NCBI GenBank assembly: GCA_903824665.1
Contig: CAIJXT010000010.1
Span: 111,475 to 175,474, forward strand
Direction: 5' to 3'
Length of the DNA stretch: 64,000 nt
Origin: an uncultured Bacteroidota bacterium
GTDB lineage: Bacteria > Bacteroidota > Bacteroidia > Chitinophagales > Chitinophagaceae
The notes under the pieces were generated by a model, which ran no database searches, was not told the DNA's origin, and was given only the letters and a program-made list of their open reading frames with translations. Positions 25,915-34,321 of this stretch are shown in pieces. How positions within the stretch are numbered: position 1 is the first letter of the stretch; the number at the start of each line of letters is the position of its first letter. Position numbers and translations under genes: made by a program.

Positions 25915-25950
25915 CTTCGTATAGCTCTGACAACTTGTTTCAACGATTGT

Positions 25951-26514
25951 TTAACGATTCAACAAACATTCCTCCACTTTTTTTACAGCGTGGTGATAAG
26001 ACGCTTTGAGTGCACCTGCCGATGTGCCTAAAACCGCCGACATCTCGTCATAGGGCATCTCATCATAATAGCGCAAATTGAATACCAGTTTCTGTTTTTC
26101 GGGCAGTTGTGCTATCGCTTTTTGCAATTGCCATTCTATTTTTGATGGGTCATAGTCGCGCTGCGCAATCAACTTATTTTCATAATAATCGTCCTGGCCA
26201 GACATCGAAACCGACTTAAAACGTTTTTGTACTTCCAGCCAGTTCAGCGTTTCATTGGTTGCGATTCTGTAAAGCCAGGTATACAGATTGGCATCTTCCC
26301 TGAACGATTCGAGATAGCGCCAAACCTTTACAAATACATTCTGCAAAATATCGTCTGTGTCGGTATGGTCTATTACCATACGCCTGATATGCCAATACAA
26401 CCGCTCCTGATATTTCTTGACCAAGGCGGTAAAAGCAGCAGTTTTAGTCCGGTCATTTCTGAACGAGGCAATCAGTTCCTGATCACTTGGTATATCACTA
26501 TTATTTGCCGCCAA
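25951..26514 (-). CDS. ECF-type RNA polymerase sigma factor
   Basis: 187 residues, normal for an ECF sigma factor. Region 2 is at about residues 25-95: FTALVKKYQERLYWHIRRM, DTDDILQNVFVKVWRYLESFR, YTWLYRIATNETLNWL. Region 4 is at about 130-185: AIAQLPEKQKLVFNLRYYDEMPYDEMSAVLGTSAGALKASYHHAVKKVEE, including the helix-turn-helix. It is the first gene of the operon with the anti-sigma-like and LTXXQ-type proteins and is divergent from the SRPBCC gene. It probably reads an envelope signal; its target promoter is unknown. Confidence 0.92.
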   Translation of the reverse strand: MAANNSDIPSDQELIASFRNDRTKTAAFTALVKKYQERLYWHIRRMVIDHTDTDDILQNVFVKVWRYLESFREDANLYTWLYRIATNETLNWLEVQKRFKSVSMSGQDDYYENKLIAQRDYDPSKIEWQLQKAIAQLPEKQKLVFNLRYYDEMPYDEMSAVLGTSAGALKASYHHAVKKVEECLLNR

Positions 26515-26683
26515 GAATTTCCTTTGTTATATGACTTCAATAAAGTTCAAAGGTTTAAACCGAAAAGAAAAGAAAATTTCCCCTTCGGAGCGGAAGCACA
26601 AAATTATTTCAGAAAATAAACCGGAGGGATTTGTCCGATATTCAGCACCTCGTTCGTTATGCTGTTACAAAACACAAAACTAT

Positions 26684-27103
26684 ATGGCAACAATTAAACA
26701 TCTCTTCCACATTGCAGCTGCTCAAAACAAAGTTTTCGAAGCTGTAACCAGTATTGATGGCCTTAAGAGCTGGTGGACAGCACAGGTATCAGGAAGTAGC
26801 GACATCGGTGACGTTCTGGCTTTCCGGTTCAAGGGATCGGGAATGGACTTCAGGGTGACCTCGCAAACGGCAGGAGAACGTGTAGAATGGGAGTGCATTT
26901 CAGGTTTCGCTGAATGGATAGGTACAAAAATTACGTTTGCACTGGACCAGAACGAGGGCAAAACCCGGGTACGTTTCGAACATTCGGGCTGGGCAGCAAC
27001 CAATGACCAGTATGCGGCGATCAATTTTAGCTGGAGCCGGTATATGGAAAGCCTCCGGCAATATTGCGAGACCGGCACCGGAGCACCATTTACAAACAGT
27101 TAG
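26684..27103 (+). CDS. SRPBCC (AHSA1-type) domain protein
   Basis: 139 residues starting at MATIKHLFHIAAA (26684). The longer frame from 26531 has no coding character before this ATG. The AHSA1 fold is evident: the first strand IKHLFHIAAAQNKVFEAVTSIDGLKSWWT, then GDVLAFRF, VEWECISGFAEWIGTKITFAL, TRVRFEHSGW, and a long C-terminal helix WSRYMESLRQYCETGTG. These proteins bind small hydrophobic molecules or act as Hsp90-type co-chaperones; many in this phylum are unassigned. It is the first gene of an operon with DinB, YCII and an ECF42-like sigma factor. Confidence 0.85.
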   Translation: MATIKHLFHIAAAQNKVFEAVTSIDGLKSWWTAQVSGSSDIGDVLAFRFKGSGMDFRVTSQTAGERVEWECISGFAEWIGTKITFALDQNEGKTRVRFEHSGWAATNDQYAAINFSWSRYMESLRQYCETGTGAPFTNS

Positions 27104-27140
27104 TAGCACATCATTACTCACCTAAATAAAATCAAAAAAA

Positions 27141-27623
27141 ATGGCACAAACAATCGATTTAGTAACACTGCTGCTGAGCATGAACACAAAGCTGTTTCAA
27201 AACGCGCTGGCTGGCCTAACCGAAGAACAGGCGCAACAGCGCATCAGCGACCACAACAACCCGGCTATCTGGATAGCGGCACACACAACATCTGCGCGGT
27301 ACACGATGCTGCAACTCCTGGGTAAGAACGTTACCGACCCCTATGCAGCATTGTTTGAACAATTCAGGGCATATGACCCGAAACTGAAGTACCCCACCCT
27401 TGCCGAAACACAGGTAGAATGGACTACAGTATCTGCACAGCTTACGGCGGCAATGGCCGAGGTATCAGAAGAGACGCTTCTGGCCGACGCACCATTCAAA
27501 AACCCATCAGGTGATTTTTCGATTGCAGGAACACTTGCCTTCTTTACACACCACGAATGCTATGGACTGGGTCAAATGGCATTTCTGAAAAAATACTTTA
27601 CAAAAGAACCAATGAAATATTAA
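27141..27623 (+). CDS. DinB-family protein
   Basis: 160 residues, no signal. A four-helix DinB-like bundle: IDLVTLLLSMNTKLFQNALAGL (helix 1), IWIAAHTTSARYTMLQLLG (helix 2, with the first metal His in AAHTT), and near the C-terminus FFTHHECYGLGQMAFLKKY with HH...H-like metal ligands. Members include mycothiol or bacillithiol S-transferases and many metal-dependent enzymes of unknown reaction. The usual third His spacing appears altered, so whether it is catalytic is uncertain. Middle gene of the SRPBCC-DinB-YCII-sigma operon (37 bases from the previous gene, 28 from the next). Confidence 0.8.
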   Translation: MAQTIDLVTLLLSMNTKLFQNALAGLTEEQAQQRISDHNNPAIWIAAHTTSARYTMLQLLGKNVTDPYAALFEQFRAYDPKLKYPTLAETQVEWTTVSAQLTAAMAEVSEETLLADAPFKNPSGDFSIAGTLAFFTHHECYGLGQMAFLKKYFTKEPMKY

Positions 27624-27651
27624 TTTTCTCACATCAAAAAACAAAAACAAA

Positions 27652-28002
27652 ATGAAAGAGTACTTATTTTTATTCAGGGGAGGCGACAATCGCGACATGG
27701 AGACAACAACTGATGCCGGACAGGCACAGATGCAGAAATGGATGGAATGGATGGGCGGGCTGGCAGCACAAGGTAAACTAGGCCCTGCGCAGCCACTGGA
27801 GAAAAGCGGCAAGCTGGTAAAAGGCAGGGACAAAATTGTGACCGATGGCCCTTACATGGAGGGAAAAGAAATGGTAGGCGGTTACCTTATTTGCAAAGCG
27901 GCAAACCTTGACGAAGCAATAGAATTGTCGAAAAACTGTCCTATTCTGGATGCCGAAAGCGGAATAGTGGAAATTCGCGAGATACAGGAACTGAAAAGAT
28001 AA
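27652..28002 (+). CDS. YCII/DGPF-domain protein
   Basis: 116 residues. A small ferredoxin-like alpha-beta protein with the signature motif DGPYMEGKEMVGGYLIC at about residues 65-85 and an N-terminal strand KEYLFLFRGG. This DGPF subgroup is known to be genetically linked to ECF42 sigma factors, which is exactly the arrangement here: its stop codon ends one base before the TTG start of the sigma gene. The biochemical role of these proteins is not established. Confidence 0.88.
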   Translation: MKEYLFLFRGGDNRDMETTTDAGQAQMQKWMEWMGGLAAQGKLGPAQPLEKSGKLVKGRDKIVTDGPYMEGKEMVGGYLICKAANLDEAIELSKNCPILDAESGIVEIREIQELKR

Positions 28003-28003
28003 A

Positions 28004-29278
28004 TTGGATAACGACTCAAAGGATATTAACCGGCTGGCAGACCATCTTTTCCGACATGAGTCGGGAAAGATGGTTGCTGTGCTGGTAAAGATATTTGGCA
28101 CAGAAAATCTGCAGATTGCCGAAGATGTAGTGCAGGATACCCTGATGAAGGCTTTGGAAACCTGGCAGCAAAACGGACTTCCTGAAAACCCTGCGGCATG
28201 GCTGTACAGGGTGGCCAAAAACAAAGCCATAGATATCATCAGGCGCAATAAATTCTCCGTGCAGTACGACTTCTCGGATAGTGAACGCATACTGCTTCAA
28301 TCTGAATATACGCTCAATGTGGTAATGGATACCTTGTGGACAGCGGAACAAGTAAATGATGACCTGCTGCAGATGATGTTTGCGTGCTGCCACCCCGAAA
28401 TACCTGAGGAAAGCCAGATAGCGCTGATACTAAAAACACTCTGCGGATTCAGTACTGCTGAAATTGCCAAATCTTTCCTGTCGAATGACGATACCATAGC
28501 AAAACGTATTTACAGGGCTAAAGAGTTCTTCAGACTTAGAAAGCTGAGACCTGAGTTTCCGGGTGTGTCGGAAATCAGCGGCCGTATCAATGCAGTCTTG
28601 AAAACCATTTACCTGATCTTTAACGAAGGATACAACGCCACGCATGCCGATACGCTGATACGCAAAGACCTGTTGGATCAGGCGATTTACCTGACCGGCC
28701 TTTTGTGCGGCAATCAACACACCCAACTACCGGAAGTATACGCAGCAATGGCGCTGATGCATTTTCATGCAGCACGGATAGATAGCCGCATAGGCACCGA
28801 TGGCGACATCATATTGCTCTCCAGCCAGGACCGCATTAAGTGGAACACAAGCATGATAAGTGAGGGAAATGAATACCTGAACAAAGCAGCTACCGGCGAC
28901 CGCCTGACAAGCTACCACATAGAGGCTGCAATAGCTTACGAACACTGCATTGCATTGAAATTTGAAGATACGAACTGGGAAAGGATATTGTTCTATTACA
29001 ATCTGCTCGAAAATCTGCACCCCTCTGCGATCGTGAGCCTGAACAGGCTAATGGTGCTCTTCAAATTATACGGATCGGCATATGTGATAAATGAAATTGC
29101 CTCGGCTCCAGACACTGCAGGTTGGGAGAAGAACTACCTGTATCATAGCCTGCTTGGCGAAATCTATGCACCAAGCGACAAGGCTGCGGCAATAGGGCAC
29201 TATATGCAAGCTCAAACCATGACCCAGTCTGCCGCCGAAAAAAAGCTGCTATCCAATAAGATACTGGCATTGGGTTAA
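28004..29278 (+). CDS. ECF42-like RNA polymerase sigma factor with long C-terminal extension
   Basis: 424 residues, starting at a TTG at 28004 (no ATG fits; the next Met is inside region 2). N-terminal sigma region 2: LADHLFRHESGKMVAVLVKIFG, AEDVVQDTLMKALETWQ, PAAWLYRVAKNKAIDIIRR. Region 4: LILKTLCGFSTAEIAKSFLSNDDTIAKRIYRAKEFFR. A helical, TPR-like extension from about residue 190 to the end replaces the anti-sigma factor as regulator in this family (IYLIFNEGYNATHADTLIRKDLLDQAIYL is typical). Translationally coupled to the YCII gene. It likely senses a cytoplasmic signal and controls the operon itself. Confidence 0.88.
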   Translation: MDNDSKDINRLADHLFRHESGKMVAVLVKIFGTENLQIAEDVVQDTLMKALETWQQNGLPENPAAWLYRVAKNKAIDIIRRNKFSVQYDFSDSERILLQSEYTLNVVMDTLWTAEQVNDDLLQMMFACCHPEIPEESQIALILKTLCGFSTAEIAKSFLSNDDTIAKRIYRAKEFFRLRKLRPEFPGVSEISGRINAVLKTIYLIFNEGYNATHADTLIRKDLLDQAIYLTGLLCGNQHTQLPEVYAAMALMHFHAARIDSRIGTDGDIILLSSQDRIKWNTSMISEGNEYLNKAATGDRLTSYHIEAAIAYEHCIALKFEDTNWERILFYYNLLENLHPSAIVSLNRLMVLFKLYGSAYVINEIASAPDTAGWEKNYLYHSLLGEIYAPSDKAAAIGHYMQAQTMTQSAAEKKLLSNKILALG

Positions 29279-29361
29279 AACCTGGATAATCTCAATCCAA
29301 CCATAGCTGGGTCGGGTACTGCCAGCATAGAAAACTGCAACCTTGAGCACAGCAAATAAGC

Positions 29362-29697
29362 CTAAAACACATAAACGAAACCGGCAAACGCTATGACCAC
29401 ACCCGCAGTAGTGAGGCCAAAAAGAGCAAAGCCGTATGCATCGCCTGAAAAAACACCGGTAATAGTTAGCAGAAAACTGGCAAAACATACAAAAGCACCA
29501 ACAAGAATAAGTGTGAGCCCTTTGGACCGGCGGCGGGTATGGTACAAAGTGATTGTCTCGGTCATTATCTCATCGATAAACCTCATATCGTGTCCCTGTT
29601 TCAACAACTCTCGTGTGATCTCCTCCCGCGTCACACTTTCCTGCAGCATACGCAAGATGTAGTCACTTGTTGCTTCCTTATTGGGTGTTTCGTTCAT
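29362..29697 (-). CDS. Small membrane protein, function unknown
   Basis: 111 residues. The N-terminal half is cytoplasmic and helical (YILRMLQESVTREEITRELLKQGHDMRFIDEIM, resembling the short UBA/SHOCT-like helical repeats of membrane anchors). Then come two membrane segments (about 65-82 and 87-109) joined by a short loop (GVFSGDAYG). No family assigned. It is convergent with the ECF42-like gene, which ends 84 bases away. The region 29698-29977 on its other side has no gene or clear signal. Confidence 0.6.
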   Translation of the reverse strand: MNETPNKEATSDYILRMLQESVTREEITRELLKQGHDMRFIDEIMTETITLYHTRRRSKGLTLILVGAFVCFASFLLTITGVFSGDAYGFALFGLTTAGVVIAFAGFVYVF

Positions 29698-29977
29698 ACT
29701 ACAGCAAACATTTTAATTTAACAAAAGATGTAACGGACACCACAAACACTACCCACCACCGGCAACCTGAACAAATCTAACCCATAAGAGATGCAAAAAA
29801 TATGACATTGGTCAGGTTGTTCATTGCAGTACAGCCCAAACGATCGCTGCTATAATACGATGCTCTTTCGATTGACAACTCGGAACAAATCCCTTTAAAA
29901 AATAAATTTTTCGTATACCAGAAACAATTTTCGATTGTATATTGCGTTAGTTATCACAAACACCCAAAAAGCAACAA

Positions 29978-30409
29978 ATGAAACAAGGCATCCTATTCTT
30001 ATGCGCGTTGATCGCTATCGTGTTCCAGGCAGAAAATGTTCAGGCAGGGTTTGTAAGCAAAAAGCAACACGCTGCGGTTCATAGTACCGGGTCATGGGCA
30101 TCTGAACAGTCGAAAGTGGCTATGGCTGCAGAAATGCGCCTTGCAAAAATGCTTTCCGGTGACCGCATTGAGCATGGCGACGTGCACCATGACGAACCAA
30201 AACACAGCGCCAGCGGCTGGGAAGGCACAGCATCATTCTGGTGCGGTATTGGTGGTTTGATACTGTTCCCACCGGCACTCATCTGCGCCGTTATATTTGG
30301 CGCATTGGGCAGGGGTGTTGGACATCATAAAAGGGGCAGAGCCATTGCGGGGCTGATCATAGGAATCTCAGGCATATTCATGTATGCTTTGATACTGTTG
30401 TTTGCCTGA
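29978..30409 (+). CDS. Exported membrane protein with DUF4190-like C-terminus
   Basis: 143 residues. Signal peptide MKQGILFLCALIAIVFQAENVQAG, then a polar His-rich segment (EHGDVHHDEPKHSASGW) that could bind metal, then two hydrophobic segments with the conserved signature FPPALICAVIFGALGRG and RGRAIAGLIIGISGI, typical of DUF4190-type small membrane proteins. The His-rich stretch between the signal and the membrane part is unusual. It is convergent with nadB, 16 bases apart. Confidence 0.7.
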   Translation: MKQGILFLCALIAIVFQAENVQAGFVSKKQHAAVHSTGSWASEQSKVAMAAEMRLAKMLSGDRIEHGDVHHDEPKHSASGWEGTASFWCGIGGLILFPPALICAVIFGALGRGVGHHKRGRAIAGLIIGISGIFMYALILLFA

Positions 30410-30425
30410 TAAGCCTGATAAGTAA

Positions 30426-32024
30426 TTACAGCACAATTTGTTGCAACAATGCGCTTTTGTCGGGAAAATCGGTGTTGTAATGCAAGCCCCGGCTTTCTTT
30501 TCTGAACTGCGCCCCTTTCACTACCAGATAACCGATGGTGATCAGGTTCCTCAATTCGCATAGCTGAGGCGACAGTGTTGCAGTTTTGTATAATTCTTCT
30601 GTCTCGTTGTGAATCAGGTCTATACGATTCATGGCACGTTGCAGCCGCACATCATTGCGTACTATCCCCACATAATCACTCATAATTAATTGCAACTCCT
30701 TCAGACTCTGCGTGATCAGGATCATCTCGCGTGGCTCGTTGGTGCCGGATGCATTCCAGTCTGGCACAGCATCATTAAAAGGTACATCTGCTATTCTTTC
30801 GGCCATAGCCTCTGCACAGCGGTGTGCAAATACCAGCGCTTCCAGCAACGAATTTGACGCCAACCTGTTGGCACCATGCAAGCCGGTGCTGGAGCACTCA
30901 CCTACCGCATAAAGATTTATGATTGACGATCTGGCCCACTCGTCGGTCTTAATACCGCCGCAACAATAATGGGCTGCAGGTGCTACGGGAATCATATGCA
31001 GCGCTACATCAATACCAATACCCAGACATTTTGCATAAATGTTCGGGAAATGCGCCTTAAACTTCGCCACGTCCATATGCCTGCAGTCGAGGTACACATG
31101 TTCGGTACCCGTGCGTTTCATTTCGCTGTCTATTGCCCGGGCTACAACATCGCGGGGTGCCAGATCGGCGCGGGCATCGTACCCGGTCATAAAAGCCACT
31201 CCATCTTTGTTGCGCAATATTCCTCCGTCGCCACGCACAGCCTCTGTGATGAGAAAAGAAGGACTGACACCCACCTCGTACAAAGCTGTAGGATGAAACT
31301 GGATGAACTCCATATTCTCAATCCGGCACTTGGCACGGTATGCCATGGCTATACCATCGCCGGTAGCTATTTTGGGATTTGTGGTAGTGCGGTAAGCCTG
31401 ACCTGCGCCGCCAGTTGCCATCAGTGTGCAGCGGGCAAGTATGGTTTCTACATTGTTGTTTCGCAGATTGAGAGCGTACACGCCATAACATGTGATATCC
31501 GGTGTAGCTTTTGTGACCAGAAAGCCCAGGTGGTGCTGGGTAATAATATCGACAACAAACCAGTGATTGTAAATGCGGATATTAGGGTATTGCCTTGTCT
31601 CTTCCACCAGCGCGCGCTCTATCTCAAAACCGGTAATGTCTTTGTGGTGCAGAATGCGGTTTTCGGAATGTCCACCCTCCTTGCCCCGCATATAGTCTCC
31701 CTCTGTGTCTTTGTCAAATCTGGCGCCCCATTCAATTATTTCATTCACTCTGGCCGGCCCTTCATGCACTACTATATCTACAATATTCCTGTTGCAAAGC
31801 CCATCGCCCGCTACCAATGTATCTTCGATATGTTTGTTGAAGCTGTCTCGTTCCATATCGTTTACCACAGCTATGCCACCTTGTGCATACTTGGTATTGG
31901 TTTCATCGGTATTAGCCTTGGTAAGAATGGTTATAGTACGATCTGGGAAACGCCTTGCTGTCTTAACGGCAAACGTAAGTCCGGCAATACCCGATCCGAT
32001 AATAAGAAAATCTGTTTTCAGCAT
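30426..32024 (-). CDS. nadB: L-aspartate oxidase
   Basis: 532 residues. FAD-dependent enzyme that oxidises L-aspartate to iminoaspartate, the first step of NAD biosynthesis. FAD-binding start DFLIIGSGIAGLTFAVKTA, then TKANTDETNTKYAQGGIAVV (flavin contact region), RTTTNPKIATGDGIAMAYRAKCRI, FIQFHPTAL (substrate region), LGIDVALHMIPVAPAAHYCCGGIKTD, and AVGECSSTGLHGANRLASNSLLEALVF. All are characteristic of NadB and separate it from succinate dehydrogenase SdhA. The helical C-terminal domain is present. nadA and nadC are not in the window. Cytoplasmic. Confidence 0.95.
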   Translation of the reverse strand: MLKTDFLIIGSGIAGLTFAVKTARRFPDRTITILTKANTDETNTKYAQGGIAVVNDMERDSFNKHIEDTLVAGDGLCNRNIVDIVVHEGPARVNEIIEWGARFDKDTEGDYMRGKEGGHSENRILHHKDITGFEIERALVEETRQYPNIRIYNHWFVVDIITQHHLGFLVTKATPDITCYGVYALNLRNNNVETILARCTLMATGGAGQAYRTTTNPKIATGDGIAMAYRAKCRIENMEFIQFHPTALYEVGVSPSFLITEAVRGDGGILRNKDGVAFMTGYDARADLAPRDVVARAIDSEMKRTGTEHVYLDCRHMDVAKFKAHFPNIYAKCLGIGIDVALHMIPVAPAAHYCCGGIKTDEWARSSIINLYAVGECSSTGLHGANRLASNSLLEALVFAHRCAEAMAERIADVPFNDAVPDWNASGTNEPREMILITQSLKELQLIMSDYVGIVRNDVRLQRAMNRIDLIHNETEELYKTATLSPQLCELRNLITIGYLVVKGAQFRKESRGLHYNTDFPDKSALLQQIVL

Positions 32025-32247
32025 AGTAATTTGGGAATTTCCTGTGAATAGGCAACTAACAAACAGCAGCTACCGGCTTGATACAAAATTAAGGTGTATC
32101 CGCCTCGCCACAGCAATATTTGGAGGTATTTATCAGGACTGCGGGTATATATTTAATTGTTGGGTACGGCCATGTGCAGACTTCATAGAAAGCACCGCCT
32201 TTATCACAGCCTTAATAATTTGCTATTATTGCACCTAAATATGTTGC

Positions 32248-32763
32248 ATGACCCATATCAGACCTGCTTTGCCCGGCGATAGCGAGCTGCTTGCTAACAT
32301 TGGTAAGACTACCTTTATAGAAGCACATGGACATAGTGCCAGCCCCACCGACATCGCAAAGTATGTGGCAGAAAAATATAGAGAAGAAGTAGTTGCACAG
32401 GAACTGGCTGATCCCACAAATTGCTATCACATCATCTCTCACAACGACAAACCTGCAGGCTACTCGAAAATCATAATGAACAGCTGCCATAGACAGATCC
32501 CTTTTGAAAATGTTACAAAACTGGAACGGCTGTACCTGCTCAGCGACTTCTATGATCTGAAACTGGGGTGTGAACTGCTGCAATTCAATATCGATCTTTC
32601 GCACAGACAACAGCAATCCGGCATGTGGCTATACGTGTGGAAAGAAAACCAACGGGCGATCCGTTTTTACACAAAAGCCGGTTTCCGGATTATTGGCAGC
32701 CACAATTTTCAGATCAGCGACAGGCACTCCAACCCCAATCACCAGATGTTACTGACATACTAA
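32248..32763 (+). CDS. GNAT-family N-acetyltransferase
   Basis: 171 residues, a single GNAT domain: IRPALPGDSELLANIGKTTFIEAHG (first strand and helix), then GYSKIIMNSC, TKLERLYLLSDFYDLKLGCELLQ (motif A, the acetyl-CoA pyrophosphate loop, with DLKLGCEL in place of the usual Q/RxxGxG/A), and GMWLYVWKENQRAIRFYTKAGFRIIGSHNF (motif B). The substrate is unknown; the closest resemblance is to polyamine/Ala acetyltransferase-like GNATs (PaiA type). Stands alone, divergent from nadB. Confidence 0.88.
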   Translation: MTHIRPALPGDSELLANIGKTTFIEAHGHSASPTDIAKYVAEKYREEVVAQELADPTNCYHIISHNDKPAGYSKIIMNSCHRQIPFENVTKLERLYLLSDFYDLKLGCELLQFNIDLSHRQQQSGMWLYVWKENQRAIRFYTKAGFRIIGSHNFQISDRHSNPNHQMLLTY

Positions 32764-32880
32764 ATTGCCTGTATCGCAATAGAATAGGGTTTGAGTTGCT
32801 CCCGATCGTGGAAGTTGGCACTAACGAGGAACAGGTTTTTTGTCTCCAAATTTCTATACCTTGCAATTATAAACATCACT

Positions 32881-33366
32881 ATGGCACGGAAAATATTGAA
32901 ATGGACTGGCATCACATTGTTGGTAGCACTGGTATTAATACAGTTTTACAGACCAGAACGTAACATTAACCCCAATACCACGGCTGACGATATTGTTAAC
33001 GCCTATTCGGTACCTGCCGATGTGGCCTCTGTATTGCACAAAGCCTGTTACGACTGCCACAGCAATAACACCAACTATCCGTGGTACAACAACTTCCAGC
33101 CAGTAGCGCTCTGGCTAGATGACCATGTTCGGGAAGGAAAGGACGAGCTGAATTTCTCAGAATACGGCAGCTTCAAGACCAAGCGAAAACTGAAGAAACT
33201 CAAAGAAATTGTAAAAGAAGTAGAAGAAGGCGAAATGCCCCTTGACAGTTACACCTGGATACATGGTGAAGCAAAACTTACTGCGGCAGAAAAACAGCTG
33301 CTGATAGATTGGGCAAAAGGTTTGTCTACCAAGATCACAATGGAAGCCGGTGCTATGCCCCAATAA
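32881..33366 (+). CDS. Haem-binding-domain (PF14376-type) periplasmic protein
   Basis: 161 residues starting at MARKILKWTGITLLV (32881); the longer frame lacks coding character. One N-terminal membrane segment anchors it. The periplasmic domain carries one c-type haem motif in ACYDCHSNNTNYPWYNN, which is the signature of the haem-binding domain found in small cytochrome-like proteins of Bacteroidota. The following charged helix (KTKRKLKKLKEIVKEVEEGEMPLDSYTWIHGEAKLT) is usual. Role in electron transfer is inferred from family. Confidence 0.85.
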   Translation: MARKILKWTGITLLVALVLIQFYRPERNINPNTTADDIVNAYSVPADVASVLHKACYDCHSNNTNYPWYNNFQPVALWLDDHVREGKDELNFSEYGSFKTKRKLKKLKEIVKEVEEGEMPLDSYTWIHGEAKLTAAEKQLLIDWAKGLSTKITMEAGAMPQ

Positions 33367-33753
33367 CAATGCACCCTGCATAATGGCATACTGAATTGTG
33401 AAATGATTCCTGACCGGCGCCAGGCACTTTCCCGATGTGCATAATAGTATCCAGAGGTACTGATGTGCCTGATGGTTGGCTTTTTGGGGGATTGTTTGTA
33501 TTCACGTCTTAGTAATGGTGTTGTGGACTGCGTATGCAATAAACGTGTTCGTACAACCGGAATCGCACTCCTGATTCCCGCCCGGCAATACTGGCGATGG
33601 TATTTTCATACCCTAAAAAAATAATCCACCTTTGATGCAACTTATTCTGCACTTATAGCATTTAGTAAGTACAGGGTGGCTCAGGCGGGCACCAACACTA
33701 ACAAAACAGACTACTTTTACCAGATGACAAACCGATAAAATTCGCTTTTAAAA
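33367..33753. other. Intergenic region without a recognised gene
   Basis: 387 bases between the haem protein and the second sigma-factor gene. I see no coding frame or hairpin terminator. A TACTTTTA near 33705 is one base off the -7 consensus but has no -33 partner. Confidence 0.4.
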
Positions 33754-34311
33754 TTGATCGTTGATCTGTCAAATATTACCGATGAGGCAAATCTGGTGAA
33801 GCGTTGTCAGAACAATGACCCAAACGCCCAAAAGATCCTGTACAACATGTATGTAGCAGACATGATGATACTGTGTCTGCGCTATATACCCAACAAAGAA
33901 GATGCAAAGGAAAGACTAATGGATGGTTTCCTGAATTGCTTCAGTAATATGAAGCAATTCAACTATCAGGGCACAGGAAGTATCAAGGCATGGCTGAAAA
34001 AAATAATGATCAATCAGTGTCTGATGCACCTTCGAAAACGAAAACCATTTGCGGCAGGAAGACAAGAAACAGATCTATATGAAGACCGGCAAACAACAGA
34101 AGATGTGCTGAGCCACCTCTCTGCAAAAGAAATCCTGCAGGTACTGCACACCCTGCCGGATGGATACAGGACCGTATTTAATCTGTATGTGTTTGACGAA
34201 ATGACCCACCGCGAAATCGGTGTTTTGCTGGACATAACTGAAAACACATCCAAATCGCAGTTGCACAGGGCAAAAGCGCTGCTTAGAGAAAAGATCATAT
34301 TAATGGGCTAA
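33754..34311 (+). CDS. RNA polymerase ECF-type sigma factor (second)
   Basis: About 185 residues, beginning at a TTG at 33754 (an ATT lies just before it); no ATG fits before the region 2 helices. Region 2: EANLVKRCQNNDPNAQKILYNMYVADMMILCLRYI, NKEDAKERLMDGFLNCFSNMKQF (the usual DILQ motif is replaced by ERLMDGF, as in several Bacteroidota sigma factors), SIKAWLKKIMINQCL. Region 4: LHTLPDGYRTVFNLYVFDEMTHREIGVLLDITENTSKSQLHRAKALL. It is followed 10 bases later by a membrane protein that looks like its anti-sigma factor. Confidence 0.88.
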   Translation: MIVDLSNITDEANLVKRCQNNDPNAQKILYNMYVADMMILCLRYIPNKEDAKERLMDGFLNCFSNMKQFNYQGTGSIKAWLKKIMINQCLMHLRKRKPFAAGRQETDLYEDRQTTEDVLSHLSAKEILQVLHTLPDGYRTVFNLYVFDEMTHREIGVLLDITENTSKSQLHRAKALLREKIILMG

Positions 34312-34321
34312 AACTGATGCT

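Noticed and set aside
26531..26683. Extended N-terminus of the SRPBCC protein
   Set aside because: The 51 extra residues are Lys-rich and random-looking and cover the divergent promoter region of the sigma gene; the domain begins at the ATG at 26684.
30969..32051. Open frame of 360 residues antisense to nadB
   Set aside because: Cys- and His-rich random-looking sequence without any domain; nadB on the other strand is unambiguous.
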